DNA of 16,146 bases from NCBI GenBank assembly GCA_905211675.1, contig CAJMBP010000033.1:1-16146 (forward strand), read 5' to 3'. The stretch is from an uncultured Oscillospiraceae bacterium (lineage in GTDB: Bacteria > Bacillota > Clostridia > Oscillospirales > Acutalibacteraceae). The notes under the pieces were generated by a model. The model ran no database searches and had not been told where the DNA came from. It worked only from the letters and a program-made list of their open reading frames with translations. Shown in pieces: positions 1 to 7,432 of this stretch (positions are counted from its first letter, which is position 1; each line of letters starts with the position of its first letter). The translations under genes and the position numbers were made by a program.

Positions 1-1224
1 AACCACAGCCGCCGTTTTAATTTCTTCGGCGCTCGGATATGTCGGCGCTATTCTCAAATTAGAGTCGTCGGGGTCAATGCCGTAGGGGTAAGCCGCGCCT
101 GCGGGTGTTAAAATAAGACCTGCGTTTGCACAAAGCTGTTCAACTCGTTTTGCACAGCCGGGCAATACATAAAGACTTATAAAGTATCCGCCTTTAGGAT
201 TAGTCCAATGAGCAACACCCGTATCCTTAATGCGTGCGTCAAGTTCTGTAAGCACGCTTTCAAATTTAGGACGTATAATATCGGCGTGCTTTTTCATATG
301 ACGGTACAAATCGTCGCATGACGGGAACATACGCGCGTGGCGAAGCTGATTAAGCTTGTCGGGGCCGATGGTTTGGAATTTCATACGGCTTTTAAGTATT
401 GATACATTATTGGGGCTTCCTGCGGCAACTGCCACACCGGCACCGGGGAATGAAATTTTTGAAGTTGACGCAAAAATAATCGGTAAGTCGGGGTTGCCGA
501 CTTTGACGCACTCGTCATAAATGTTAAGCAACTTGTCGCCTTCGTCATAAAGGTCATGAATGCAATATGCGTTATCCCAAAAGATTTTAAAATCTTTAGC
601 TGCGGGGCGCAGTCTTGCAAACCTGCGCACAACCTCGTCGCTGTATGTAATACCTTCGGGGTTTGAATATTTGGGAACGCACCATATACCCTTAACCTTT
701 TCGTCGTTTACTAATTTTTCAACCTCGTCCATATCGGGGCCGTCGGCATTAAGCTTTACGGGTATCAGTTCAAAACCGAAATATTCAGTAATTGCAAAGT
801 GACGGTCGTATCCGGGGGCGGGGCATAAAAATTTAAGACCTGACTGCTTGCCCCAAGGCTCGCCGCCTAAACCGTGAGTCATAGCCTGAGCTATGATGTC
901 AAACATCATATTAAGCGAAGAATTGCCGCCTACTATAATTTGGTCGGGGGCCAACCCCAAAACTTCGGCAAAAAGATTTTTGAGCTCACGCAGACCGTCA
1001 AGCCCACCGTAATTTCGGCAATCAATACCGTCAATGTTTTTAAAGCCTGTGTCGTTGCCTACAAGGTCAAACATTTTTTCGCTTAAATCCATATTGTCGG
1101 CGCCGGGCTTGCCGCGCGACATATCAAGCGATAAATGCAGTGCGCGCAGCTTTTCGTATTCTTGTTTTGCGGAGCTGTATTCCGCTTTTAGTTCATCTTT
1201 GCTCATATGCAAATAATCGGACAT
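1..1224 (-). CDS. Class I/II PLP-dependent aminotransferase (aspartate aminotransferase-like), 3' end cut off by window edge
   Basis: The visible 408 codons encode most of a fold-type I PLP aminotransferase of the type common in Clostridia (PF12897-like, related to MocR/aspartate aminotransferases), which would move an amino group between an amino acid and a 2-oxo acid in the cytosol. Family landmarks are in order: MSRGKPG near residue 35, GGNSSLNMMFD near 99 (cofactor phosphate region), YSNPEG with Asn188, FWDNAY with Asp217 (pyridine nitrogen partner), and FASTSKISFPG with Lys256 as the Schiff-base lysine, close to Lys258 of the E. coli aspartate enzyme. The ATG at 1224 is supported by GGAGGT six bases upstream. 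The frame is still open at base 1; the family usually runs to about 420-430 residues, so little is missing. The gene lies downstream of yfbR on the same strand but has its own promoter. Class assignment is firm; the substrate is inferred. Confidence 0.93.
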   Translation of the reverse strand, partial: MSDYLHMSKDELKAEYSSAKQEYEKLRALHLSLDMSRGKPGADNMDLSEKMFDLVGNDTGFKNIDGIDCRNYGGLDGLRELKNLFAEVLGLAPDQIIVGGNSSLNMMFDIIAQAMTHGLGGEPWGKQSGLKFLCPAPGYDRHFAITEYFGFELIPVKLNADGPDMDEVEKLVNDEKVKGIWCVPKYSNPEGITYSDEVVRRFARLRPAAKDFKIFWDNAYCIHDLYDEGDKLLNIYDECVKVGNPDLPIIFASTSKISFPGAGVAVAAGSPNNVSILKSRMKFQTIGPDKLNQLRHARMFPSCDDLYRHMKKHADIIRPKFESVLTELDARIKDTGVAHWTNPKGGYFISLYVLPGCAKRVEQLCANAGLILTPAGAAYPYGIDPDDSNLRIAPTYPSAEEIKTAAVV

Positions 1225-1282
1225 ATAAAAACCTCCAAACGGAAAAATGCAGATAATATGCACAAAGGCACACTAAGTATAT

Positions 1283-1311
1283 AATATAATATATTTAAGA
1301 TACTTTTTCAA
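1283..1311 (-). promoter_or_regulatory. Sigma-A-like promoter of the aminotransferase gene
   Basis: Reading the minus strand, TTGAAA (1306-1311) and TATATT (1283-1288) are separated by 17 bases, each one mismatch from consensus. Transcription would start near 1276 and give a leader of about 50 bases before the ATG at 1224. The site lies between the yfbR terminator and the aminotransferase, so that gene is probably transcribed separately. Confidence 0.6.
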
Positions 1312-1340
1312 GTATTTAATTCATATAAATCGCAATAGGC

Positions 1341-1375
1341 AAAAAAGGCGGCAACCGAAAGCCTCGGTGTACCGC
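1341..1375 (-). terminator. Intrinsic terminator after yfbR
   Basis: On the minus strand, 8 bases after the yfbR stop, GCGG and ACCGA pair with TCGGT and CCGC across a small internal bulge and a short loop, followed by C and six T. This is a GC-rich stem with a U-tract, as expected for Rho-independent termination. Confidence 0.75.
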
Positions 1376-1382
1376 TTAAGCT

Positions 1383-1964
1383 TTATTTCAGTTCGTCAAG
1401 CGTCAGTGAATAACTGCTTAAAAACTCATCTAAAAACATATCGGCCTCAGGCATATTCATTTTTTTTATTGCTTCAAGGGTAGATTTTTCGGCAGATGAA
1501 AATTCCGTATTACCGCTGTTTCTTTCTTCGATGCATTTTATAAGCGCCGATATTTTGTCTGCCGCTTTAACAAGCCGTGCCGTTTCACTGTCGGGGTTGT
1601 AAGCAGGCACGAAATCATCACGCAAATCTTCGGGCAACAAACCGATAAGTCGGCCTTGGGCTATGCCCTCTATCTCTTTATAAACATTTTTTATATCGGC
1701 GTTATAATACTTTATAGGTGTCGGCATATCGCCTGTTATGATCTCGGAGGTATCGTGAAACATAGCGGCAACCGCCACGGCGTTCTGGTCAACATTTCCG
1801 CCGAATCGGCGATTTTTTATTATTGCCAGCGCGTGAGCGATAAAAGCAACCTCTAATGTGTGTTCACTTAAATTTTCGGGTCGGGTGTTACGCATAAGAC
1901 CCCAACGCTGTATGTTTTTCATTCGCGACATCATCGCATAAAAATGACTTGACAAAGTTATCAC
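1383..1964 (-). CDS. yfbR: YfbR-like 5'-deoxynucleotidase (HD domain)
   Basis: This 193-residue protein matches the YfbR family of HD-domain metal-dependent 5'-nucleotidases, which dephosphorylate deoxyribonucleoside 5'-monophosphates in the cytosol. E. coli YfbR has 199 residues. Visible residues are Arg20-Trp21 (QRWGLMRNT), His35 in SEHT, His70-Asp71 in FHDTSEI, Glu74, Asp79 in GDMPTPIK and Asp136 in AADKISA. These correspond closely to His33, His68, Asp69 and Asp137 of the E. coli enzyme. The start is uncertain: the GTG at 1964 sits only one base after AAGGA, too close for ordinary initiation, while the TTG at 1955 (giving MSSHFYAMM) lies about 10 bases from it and may be the real start. 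The gene is divergent from the YfhO operon and ends at its own terminator. Confidence 0.92.
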   Translation of the reverse strand: MITLSSHFYAMMSRMKNIQRWGLMRNTRPENLSEHTLEVAFIAHALAIIKNRRFGGNVDQNAVAVAAMFHDTSEIITGDMPTPIKYYNADIKNVYKEIEGIAQGRLIGLLPEDLRDDFVPAYNPDSETARLVKAADKISALIKCIEERNSGNTEFSSAEKSTLEAIKKMNMPEADMFLDEFLSSYSLTLDELK

Positions 1965-1972
1965 ATCCTTAC

Positions 1973-2001
1973 TTGAATATTATAGCATTTTTTGTTATAA
2001 T
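1973..2001 (+). promoter_or_regulatory. Promoter of the YfhO-PqqD-S26-lipoprotein operon
   Basis: TTGAAT (1973-1978) and a perfect TATAAT (1996-2001) are separated by 17 bases. The expected start near 2008 leaves a leader of about 33 bases before the ATG at 2042. No other promoter of this quality is visible before 6372. Confidence 0.65.
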
Positions 2002-2007
2002 AAGCAA
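1979..2007 (-). promoter_or_regulatory. Likely yfbR promoter, interleaved with the divergent promoter
   Basis: On the minus strand TATAAT (1979-1984) is a perfect -10 box, with a weak TTGCTT (2002-2007) 17 bases upstream. The predicted start near 1972 leaves an extremely short leader before the yfbR start. The -10 lies inside the spacer of the plus-strand promoter, so the two polymerase sites cannot both be occupied. Confidence 0.5.
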
Positions 2008-2041
2008 TAGTTGTATTAAATGTGCCGTGGGGTAAAATTCT

Positions 2042-4660
2042 ATGACATTTTCACAAAGCAAACATATATTATTGCTTCCGCAAAAAGAAAAGAAGCTGTT
2101 TACTTTTTTAGTGGCGTTATTTACTGCCGCTTGCCTTTTTGTGCCCTATATGATTATGGGCGAAGGCTATTTCACCTTTTACGGCGATTTTAATGTTCAG
2201 CAGATACCGTTTTACCAAATGTGTCATCAGGCTATACGCACGGGTGATGTAAATTGGAACTGGCTTACCGATTTAGGCTCTGATTTTATTGGCTCTTATG
2301 CGTTTTATCTGCTCGGCAGTCCTTTTTTCTGGATAACGCTTATTTTTCCTAACAGCTTTGTGCCGTACCTTATGGGTCCGTTGCTTATTCTTAAATTTGC
2401 CTGTGCGGCGTTAACGGGTTATTTGTATATACGCCGTTTTACAAAAACCGCCTATGCGGCGTCGCTCGGCGGCTTGCTTTATGCTTTTTCGGGCTTTTCT
2501 ATATACAACATATTTTTTAATCATTTTCACGAGGCAATAATCGCTTTTCCTTTATTATTGCTTGCAATGGAACTGCTCATTACCGAAAATCGCCGCGGCG
2601 TGTTTGCGTTAGCCGTTGCGTTTTGTGCGATTACCAACTACTTTTTCTTTTTCGGAATGGTTGTATTTTGCATAATTTACTTTTTTGTACGGCTCTTTTC
2701 GAAATCAGTTAAGGTAAAGTTTTCACGGTTTTTGGTAATGCTGTTTGAGGCGATTTTGGGTCTTTTGATGTCGGCTGCTTTGCTTTTTCCTGCCTTAAAT
2801 GCAATATCGGGCAATGAGCGCGTTTCGGATATTCTTATGGGTTGGAACGGCATCACTTACGGTAAGGAACAGATATATTTGAATGTTATACAGTGCTTTT
2901 TCTTTCCGCCCGACCTGCCTGCGCGCCCCGTATTCTTTCCTAATGCCGATGTTAAGTGGTCGTCGCTCGGCGGCTGGCTGCCTGTTTTCAGTATGACGGG
3001 CTTTTTCACCTGGTTTAAACTGCGTGAAAAAAGTTGGCTTAAACGGGTGCTGGCAATTTGCGTGCTATGTGCCATGGTGCCCGTACTTAACAGCGCATTT
3101 TATGCCTTTAATGTTTCTTATTACGCACGCTGGTTTTATATGCCTGTGCTTATGATAGCCCTGGCAACCGCAATGCTTACCGAAGACGATTCGGTTGATT
3201 GGACAGGCGGCTTTAGGTGGAATGCCGCAATAACTCTGGCATTTACCTTGGTTATCGGCTTTTTTCCGCAAAAAAACAGCGACGGTGAAATCATTTTCGG
3301 CTTATACACCCAAAGCAGTGACGGAATTTATATTTGGCGTTTTTGGATAACCTGCCTTATTGCAATAATTTGTGTTTTAATTCAAAAACCGCTTTTTGCG
3401 GTTTTAAAATCAAACCGCACTAAATTTTACAAGTCTTCAATAGCCTGCGTTTGTGTAATATCCGTGCTATACGGGAATGTTTTTATCGCGCTCGGCCGCA
3501 CACATTCTTACAATGTAAAAGAAGTTATGATCGATTCGCTTATTGAGGGCGAGGTTTTTCTTGACGACGAAAGCAATTTCAGAATAGATGTTTATGACGG
3601 CGTCGATAACACGGGTATGTATTTGGGTTACCCTTGCATAAATGCGTTTCATTCGGTGGTGTCACCGTCGATTATGCAGTTTTACGACAGCATCGGAATC
3701 GAACGCTCGGTGGCAAGCAGACCCGATACCGATTACCCAGCTATAAGACCGCTGCTTTCGGTAAAATATTTGCTTAACCGTGTTGACGGCGACAGCTTTT
3801 TAGATGATGACGGACAAACCTTGATGCCAGGCTACAAATATGTAAAAACCAGCGGAAATTATTATGTGTATGAAAATCAAAATTATATACCGTACGGCTT
3901 TTCGTATGACTACTATATGAGCCATGATTTTTTCGAGGACTACAGCAAAAACTATAATTCACGCTTGATGTTAAAGGCAATATTGCTAACCGATGAGCAG
4001 ATTGAAAAATACGGCGAATATATGACCGATATAAACACTCTCAAATCGGGCGCTGTGTATGGCGACTATGAGAACAGCGCCGCAAAATTAAGTTTTACCG
4101 ATGAGTCTATGGCATCCGATTGCGAGTCCTTGCGAAAAACCGCTGCCAAAAGCTTCAGCATAGACAACGGCGGCTTTACGGCAAAAGTGACCCGTGATAA
4201 AAAATCGCTCGTGTTTTTCTCGGTGCCTTACGATGAGGGTTGGTCTGCTTCCGTCAACGGCAAAAAGGTCGAGATCGAAAGGGTTAACTGTGGTTTTATG
4301 GCTGTGGCAGTTGATGCGGGCGAGTCACAAATCAGGTTTGAGTATCGCAACACATTTCTTGATACGGGAATTGCGGTTACGCTTGGGGCGGCGGTTATTC
4401 TTATTTTGTATATTATTATCTGCTCGGTATATTTTAAAAATCATTCGGGTGTCACCGAATATCCCGAAGGCGAAAAACTGCTTGAACAGTGGAAGGCGGA
4501 TGACATTTTTGCCGCTGTTTCGGCGTATAGCAGCGAGCGGTCCGAAAGTATATTAGACGGCTTGGACGACGAATATTTACCCGTGCAAAACAATGAGCTT
4601 TCGGGCGGATTTAAAATAAATAAAGACGCATTGAATTTGGAGGATGACGATGAAACTTAG
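2042..4660 (+). CDS. YfhO-family polytopic membrane protein (GT-C-like glycosyltransferase)
   Basis: This 872-residue protein fits the YfhO family (PF09586), large membrane proteins related to GT-C glycosyltransferases; B. subtilis YfhO is linked to lipoteichoic acid glycosylation. The first membrane segment is near residues 18-40, followed by the family motif YGDFNVQQIPFYQ with Asp49 in the first outer loop. Many hydrophobic segments run to about residue 480, then an extracytoplasmic domain of about 280 residues containing the typical SVPYDEGWSASVNGK near 728, and a last membrane segment at about 773-797. A polar, acidic tail of about 75 residues ends in LEDDDET. The ribosome site is weak (GGGG nine bases before ATG). 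The 3' end overlaps the PqqD-like gene by 11 bases, implying translational coupling. Family is firm; the acceptor substrate is unknown. Confidence 0.9.
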   Translation: MTFSQSKHILLLPQKEKKLFTFLVALFTAACLFVPYMIMGEGYFTFYGDFNVQQIPFYQMCHQAIRTGDVNWNWLTDLGSDFIGSYAFYLLGSPFFWITLIFPNSFVPYLMGPLLILKFACAALTGYLYIRRFTKTAYAASLGGLLYAFSGFSIYNIFFNHFHEAIIAFPLLLLAMELLITENRRGVFALAVAFCAITNYFFFFGMVVFCIIYFFVRLFSKSVKVKFSRFLVMLFEAILGLLMSAALLFPALNAISGNERVSDILMGWNGITYGKEQIYLNVIQCFFFPPDLPARPVFFPNADVKWSSLGGWLPVFSMTGFFTWFKLREKSWLKRVLAICVLCAMVPVLNSAFYAFNVSYYARWFYMPVLMIALATAMLTEDDSVDWTGGFRWNAAITLAFTLVIGFFPQKNSDGEIIFGLYTQSSDGIYIWRFWITCLIAIICVLIQKPLFAVLKSNRTKFYKSSIACVCVISVLYGNVFIALGRTHSYNVKEVMIDSLIEGEVFLDDESNFRIDVYDGVDNTGMYLGYPCINAFHSVVSPSIMQFYDSIGIERSVASRPDTDYPAIRPLLSVKYLLNRVDGDSFLDDDGQTLMPGYKYVKTSGNYYVYENQNYIPYGFSYDYYMSHDFFEDYSKNYNSRLMLKAILLTDEQIEKYGEYMTDINTLKSGAVYGDYENSAAKLSFTDESMASDCESLRKTAAKSFSIDNGGFTAKVTRDKKSLVFFSVPYDEGWSASVNGKKVEIERVNCGFMAVAVDAGESQIRFEYRNTFLDTGIAVTLGAAVILILYIIICSVYFKNHSGVTEYPEGEKLLEQWKADDIFAAVSAYSSERSESILDGLDDEYLPVQNNELSGGFKINKDALNLEDDDET
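4639..4643 (+). promoter_or_regulatory. Ribosome binding site that sets the PqqD-like start
   Basis: GGAGG lies inside the last codons of the YfhO gene. It directly abuts the ATG at 4644 (no spacing) but is six bases from the in-frame ATG at 4650, so the second ATG is the likely start. Confidence 0.75.
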
Positions 4661-4916
4661 GTATAGGTTTGTAATAAATCAGGTTGCAGGTGAAACCGTG
4701 GCAGTGTCTGTCGGTAACATCTCGGGAGGCTTTAACGGTTTTATAAAATTAAACGAAACGGGAGCGTTTATATTTAAAAAGCTCGAGTCTGAGACAGACC
4801 GTGAAAGCTTAATTGACGCGGTGCTAGACGAATACCCCGACGCGTCGCGTGAAGACGCCGCCGAGAGTGTTGACAAACTTATTGAGCGTCTTAACGAGGC
4901 TGAACTTTTGGTATGA
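4650..4916 (+). CDS. PqqD-like small protein (possible RiPP recognition element)
   Basis: The 88-residue product has the PqqD-family pattern (PF05402): N-terminal beta strands, the hallmark LNETGAFIFKKLE near residues 32-44, then helices covering ESLIDAVLDEYPD and AAESVDKLIERLNEAELL. PqqD-like proteins fold as small winged-helix peptide-binding modules. In ribosomally made peptide pathways they present the leader peptide to modifying enzymes, but many stand-alone copies in Firmicutes have no assigned role. The gene overlaps the YfhO stop by 11 bases, and its TGA shares ATGA with the start of the peptidase-like gene, so the three are probably translated as a coupled set. No precursor peptide or radical SAM gene adjoins it. 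Family is likely; function is unknown. Confidence 0.8.
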   Translation: MKLRYRFVINQVAGETVAVSVGNISGGFNGFIKLNETGAFIFKKLESETDRESLIDAVLDEYPDASREDAAESVDKLIERLNEAELLV

Positions 4917-5371
4917 AAGCGTACAGTTTGAATTCGGCCGAAGAGGTTTTGAAAAGCCGTGAAACAGCATACTTTTTAACCTCGGGCGCAAGTATGAAAC
5001 CGCTTCTTCGCACACATAAGGATATTGTTGTAATAAGCCGCACCTCACGCCCTGTTTCAGTCGGCGAAGTTGTGCTTTACAGAAAAACGGGGGCGGACAA
5101 GCTTGTTTTGCATAGAATAATCGGAGTAAAACAAGAGGGCACATATATAATTCGCGGCGACAATACCTATTCAAACGAATATGTGCCGCAAAGCGATATT
5201 TTGGGCGTAATGACGGCGGTTTACCGCTCGGGTAAATATATTGATTGCAAAAAATCGGTATTATACAAAATCTATGTAAAACTTAACGGATTTTTTTACC
5301 CCGTAAGGCTGATTTTCAAAACAAAAATTCTCGTTTTTTTAGTAAAAATCAAAAGAAAAATCTTTCGGTAA
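4913..5371 (+). CDS. S24/S26 signal-peptidase-like protein, His-type
   Basis: The 152-residue protein shows the S24/S26 peptidase core: TSGASMKPLL with candidate nucleophile Ser27 followed by Met28, a beta-rich GEVVLYRK segment, LVLHRIIGV with His67-Arg68, and YIIRGDNTYSNEY with Asp83. The residue at the general-base position is His rather than Lys, as in SipW/ER-type signal peptidases. Unlike ordinary signal peptidases it has no N-terminal membrane anchor; instead residues about 114-152 are basic and hydrophobic and could form a C-terminal membrane contact. The start shares ATGA with the PqqD-like stop, and the nearest GAGG is 13 bases upstream, so initiation probably relies on coupling. PqqD plus S26-like pairs recur in Firmicutes, but the substrate is unknown. 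It could be an inactive relative. Confidence 0.82.
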   Translation: MKAYSLNSAEEVLKSRETAYFLTSGASMKPLLRTHKDIVVISRTSRPVSVGEVVLYRKTGADKLVLHRIIGVKQEGTYIIRGDNTYSNEYVPQSDILGVMTAVYRSGKYIDCKKSVLYKIYVKLNGFFYPVRLIFKTKILVFLVKIKRKIFR

Positions 5372-5385
5372 AAAGAGTAGCGGCA

Positions 5386-6372
5386 ATGTTTAAAAACTAT
5401 GTTAAAATAATTTCGATATTGGTTTGTTTTGTGATTTTTTTAAGCGCCTGCAATAACACTTCACAATACACGCAGTCACAAAGCAATGAACCGATATCAC
5501 AGACGCAAACGGGTTATGAAAGTACGGTTACGGCTGAAAATCCCGATAATCTTTCGCAACTTATGAACGGTTGCGGAAAAACCGTGACGCTTTACGGCGA
5601 GCTTAACGCTTCTCGGTACAGCGATGCAATCTCAGAGCTTCAAACGGTTTTAGACTCATACAGCCGTAATATCTCTCTGGCGGTGTATTCGCTGAACAGT
5701 GACAGGGCATTGGCATATAATACCGAAACCGCCATATTCGGTGCGTGTACCGTAAAGGCGGCGTATGCGCTATATGCCTGCAGGCAGATGGAAAACGGTA
5801 ACGGCAGTTTGGGTGATGAGCTTACATACCTTGAAAAGCATTACGAGTCGGGCACGGGCGATATGCAGTATTCGCCCTTCGGTACCGTATTTACGGTTGA
5901 AACGGCGCTTTACAAGACTATGTCAATAAGTGATAATGTCGGTTACCGAATGATTGTCGATTACTTTGGCACCGAAGGTTATAACAAATTTATAAGAGAG
6001 CTTGGGTGCGATTCGCTTCAGATAAAGCCTACTGTGTGGAGCCTTCATACAAGGTCAAACGATTTGGTGCGACTTTGGCGTTGTATATACGATTATTTTG
6101 AAACAGATACCGAATATTCGCGTTTTTTATATAAAAGCTGTACCAATACCGCGTGTAATTATGCAACCTCGTCGCCCGACGGGGCGGAATATTCGCACAA
6201 GCAGGGCAGTAACAGCAAGGGTGATTGGATGTCTTACAGCGACGCGGGAATTGTCTGGAAAGACGGTTCGCCATACATAATGGCACTGCTGACCGACGCC
6301 CCGGGGCCGTCGGGGTATGACAACGGCGTTTTTGACCAAATAATCGACATTGTGTATAACAGACTGTTTTAA
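5386..6372 (+). CDS. Lipoprotein with class A beta-lactamase-like (serine hydrolase) fold, Cys at the nucleophile position
   Basis: A basic start and hydrophobic stretch are followed by the lipobox LSAC with Cys22, predicting a lipid-anchored extracellular protein. A Ser/Thr/Gln/Asn-rich linker runs to about residue 60. The remainder resembles the PF13354 beta-lactamase-like serine hydrolase domain: FGACTVKAAYAL at 118-129 matches the SxxK region, SDN at 182-184 is intact, and HKQG at 271-274 occupies the KTG region. In the first motif the usual Ser is Cys121 (codon TGT), with Lys124 kept. The protein may therefore be a thiol enzyme, or a non-catalytic binding or cell-wall protein; a role as a true beta-lactamase is unsupported. 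The gene starts 14 bases after the peptidase-like gene with only a weak AAGAG site, and is the last gene of the operon. Confidence 0.82.
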   Translation: MFKNYVKIISILVCFVIFLSACNNTSQYTQSQSNEPISQTQTGYESTVTAENPDNLSQLMNGCGKTVTLYGELNASRYSDAISELQTVLDSYSRNISLAVYSLNSDRALAYNTETAIFGACTVKAAYALYACRQMENGNGSLGDELTYLEKHYESGTGDMQYSPFGTVFTVETALYKTMSISDNVGYRMIVDYFGTEGYNKFIRELGCDSLQIKPTVWSLHTRSNDLVRLWRCIYDYFETDTEYSRFLYKSCTNTACNYATSSPDGAEYSHKQGSNSKGDWMSYSDAGIVWKDGSPYIMALLTDAPGPSGYDNGVFDQIIDIVYNRLF

Positions 6373-6430
6373 CATAAGGTTACGAAATGCTGTCAAATAA
6401 ATATAGTTTAAGTGTGATTTAAGATCAAAA

Positions 6431-6462
6431 TGTGCCGTAAAAACGCAAGTTTTTACGGCACA
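6431..6462. terminator. Bidirectional intrinsic terminator between convergent genes
   Basis: A perfect 14-bp stem (TGTGCCGTAAAAAC and its complement) closes a GCAA tetraloop. On the plus strand it is followed by GCTTTTATTA, on the minus strand by TTTTGATCTT. It lies 58 bases after the lipoprotein stop and 7 bases after the minus-strand membrane-protein stop, so it can serve both. Confidence 0.88.
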
Positions 6463-6469
6463 GCTTTTA

Positions 6470-7222
6470 TTATGCTTTTACCTTTTCCTTTTCACATTCT
6501 TTTCTGCTTTTGATTTTATTGTAAATTATAGGCGGAAGATACATCACAAGCACAACTACGGGTAAAAGAATGGGAAACGCCCACAAATGACTGCCCAACA
6601 AATTTTTAAAAAGCTCGAGAGGATTTCCCTTGTCGGGTTCCATTAAAAACATAAAGTTTGTATCCCAAAGCCTATTCAAAATATATGCCGGCACAGCAAA
6701 TGCAATAAGCATAAGCATACATTTTGGAACAAACCTTATATCGGGCTTTATATCACCGCTGCCCACAAGCATTACAGGGTATAAAACCAAAAGAATATGT
6801 ATGGTAAAGCTGTGAAGGCACATAAAATTCCAAGCGGGAAGTATTGCCCAATTCGGGAAGAGCAACGCAAGCATAGCTCCTACTATTGAAAACAAATATA
6901 AAAAATTATCAACGGTTTTAGTTCGTTTGAAAGCGTGAAATGCAATTGCTAATATGTTTATGCCGCAAAGATGAAACGGAAGATGACCGTATTCAAACTG
7001 ATGTGTAATAATGAGCATGATATTTTTAATAATCTCATTAAGAACTATCATTGCGGCAACCGTAATACGCATAATGTTGCGTTTTTCGGTATTAAGCCTT
7101 CTGTAAATAATTACGGCCGCCGAGCATGAAATCACTAAAATTCCAAGCCAAATAAAATGAACTAAACCGTATGCGCCGAAGCCCACACCCACCGGAATAT
7201 TGGAGGTCGTCATATAAAACAT
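6470..7222 (-). CDS. TIGR02206/YwaF-like (TMEM164-type) integral membrane protein
   Basis: The protein has about seven hydrophobic segments and the hallmarks of the YwaF/TMEM164 family (TIGR02206): HLPFHLCG in the middle, FPNWAILPAWNF, then LHSFTIH. Histidines and polar residues placed within membrane segments are typical of the family. Its bacterial function is not established. The frame is open up to a GTG at 7267 that has no ribosome site. The ATG at 7222, giving MFYMTTSNIPVG, follows GGTGA at a usable distance and better matches family N-termini, so it is preferred; the ATG at 7240 is a further option. The protein is then 250 residues, or 265 from the GTG. A basic, charged C-terminus (KSRKECEKEKVKA) is probably cytoplasmic. 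No clear promoter was found upstream. The gene converges on the lipoprotein operon. Confidence 0.85.
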   Translation of the reverse strand: MFYMTTSNIPVGVGFGAYGLVHFIWLGILVISCSAAVIIYRRLNTEKRNIMRITVAAMIVLNEIIKNIMLIITHQFEYGHLPFHLCGINILAIAFHAFKRTKTVDNFLYLFSIVGAMLALLFPNWAILPAWNFMCLHSFTIHILLVLYPVMLVGSGDIKPDIRFVPKCMLMLIAFAVPAYILNRLWDTNFMFLMEPDKGNPLELFKNLLGSHLWAFPILLPVVVLVMYLPPIIYNKIKSRKECEKEKVKA

Positions 7223-7309
7223 ATCCATCACCGAAAACATACTAACATACAACCGGTCAAAAGTCACTAAAAACTTTTAATCTTAAATATTTTTTGACTT
7301 ATAGAATTA

Positions 7310-7338
7310 TTGACAAAATGTAGCAGTCGGTATATAAT
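7310..7338 (+). promoter_or_regulatory. Consensus sigma-A promoter of alaS operon
   Basis: TTGACA (7310-7315) and TATAAT (7333-7338) are both perfect consensus boxes with a 17-base spacer. A start near 7345 leaves a leader of about 88 bases before alaS. The leader is AT-rich and shows no T-box features. Confidence 0.85.
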
Positions 7339-7432
7339 TACTTAGTATGTTTATATTGATTTTTGTTTATTAAAGTCGTTAAAATCGGTTTTTAAAAACA
7401 GCATACAACTTAGATTTAAGGAAGTAAAAATT

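Noticed and set aside
4194..4556. 120-codon plus-strand frame inside the YfhO gene
   Set aside because: It is an alternate frame of the conserved YfhO C-terminal region, rich in Arg/Leu/Ser, without a ribosome site.
5386..6372. Antibiotic-resistance beta-lactamase
   Set aside because: The nucleophile Ser is replaced by Cys and KTG by KQG, so resistance activity cannot be inferred from the fold.
7223..7267. GTG start at 7267 for the YwaF-like gene
   Set aside because: No ribosome site is seen, and the added 15 residues are not typical of the family; kept only as an alternative.
7339..7432. T-box or other riboswitch in the alaS leader
   Set aside because: The leader after the consensus promoter is only about 88 bases, AT-rich, with no T-box consensus, specifier loop or terminator hairpin.
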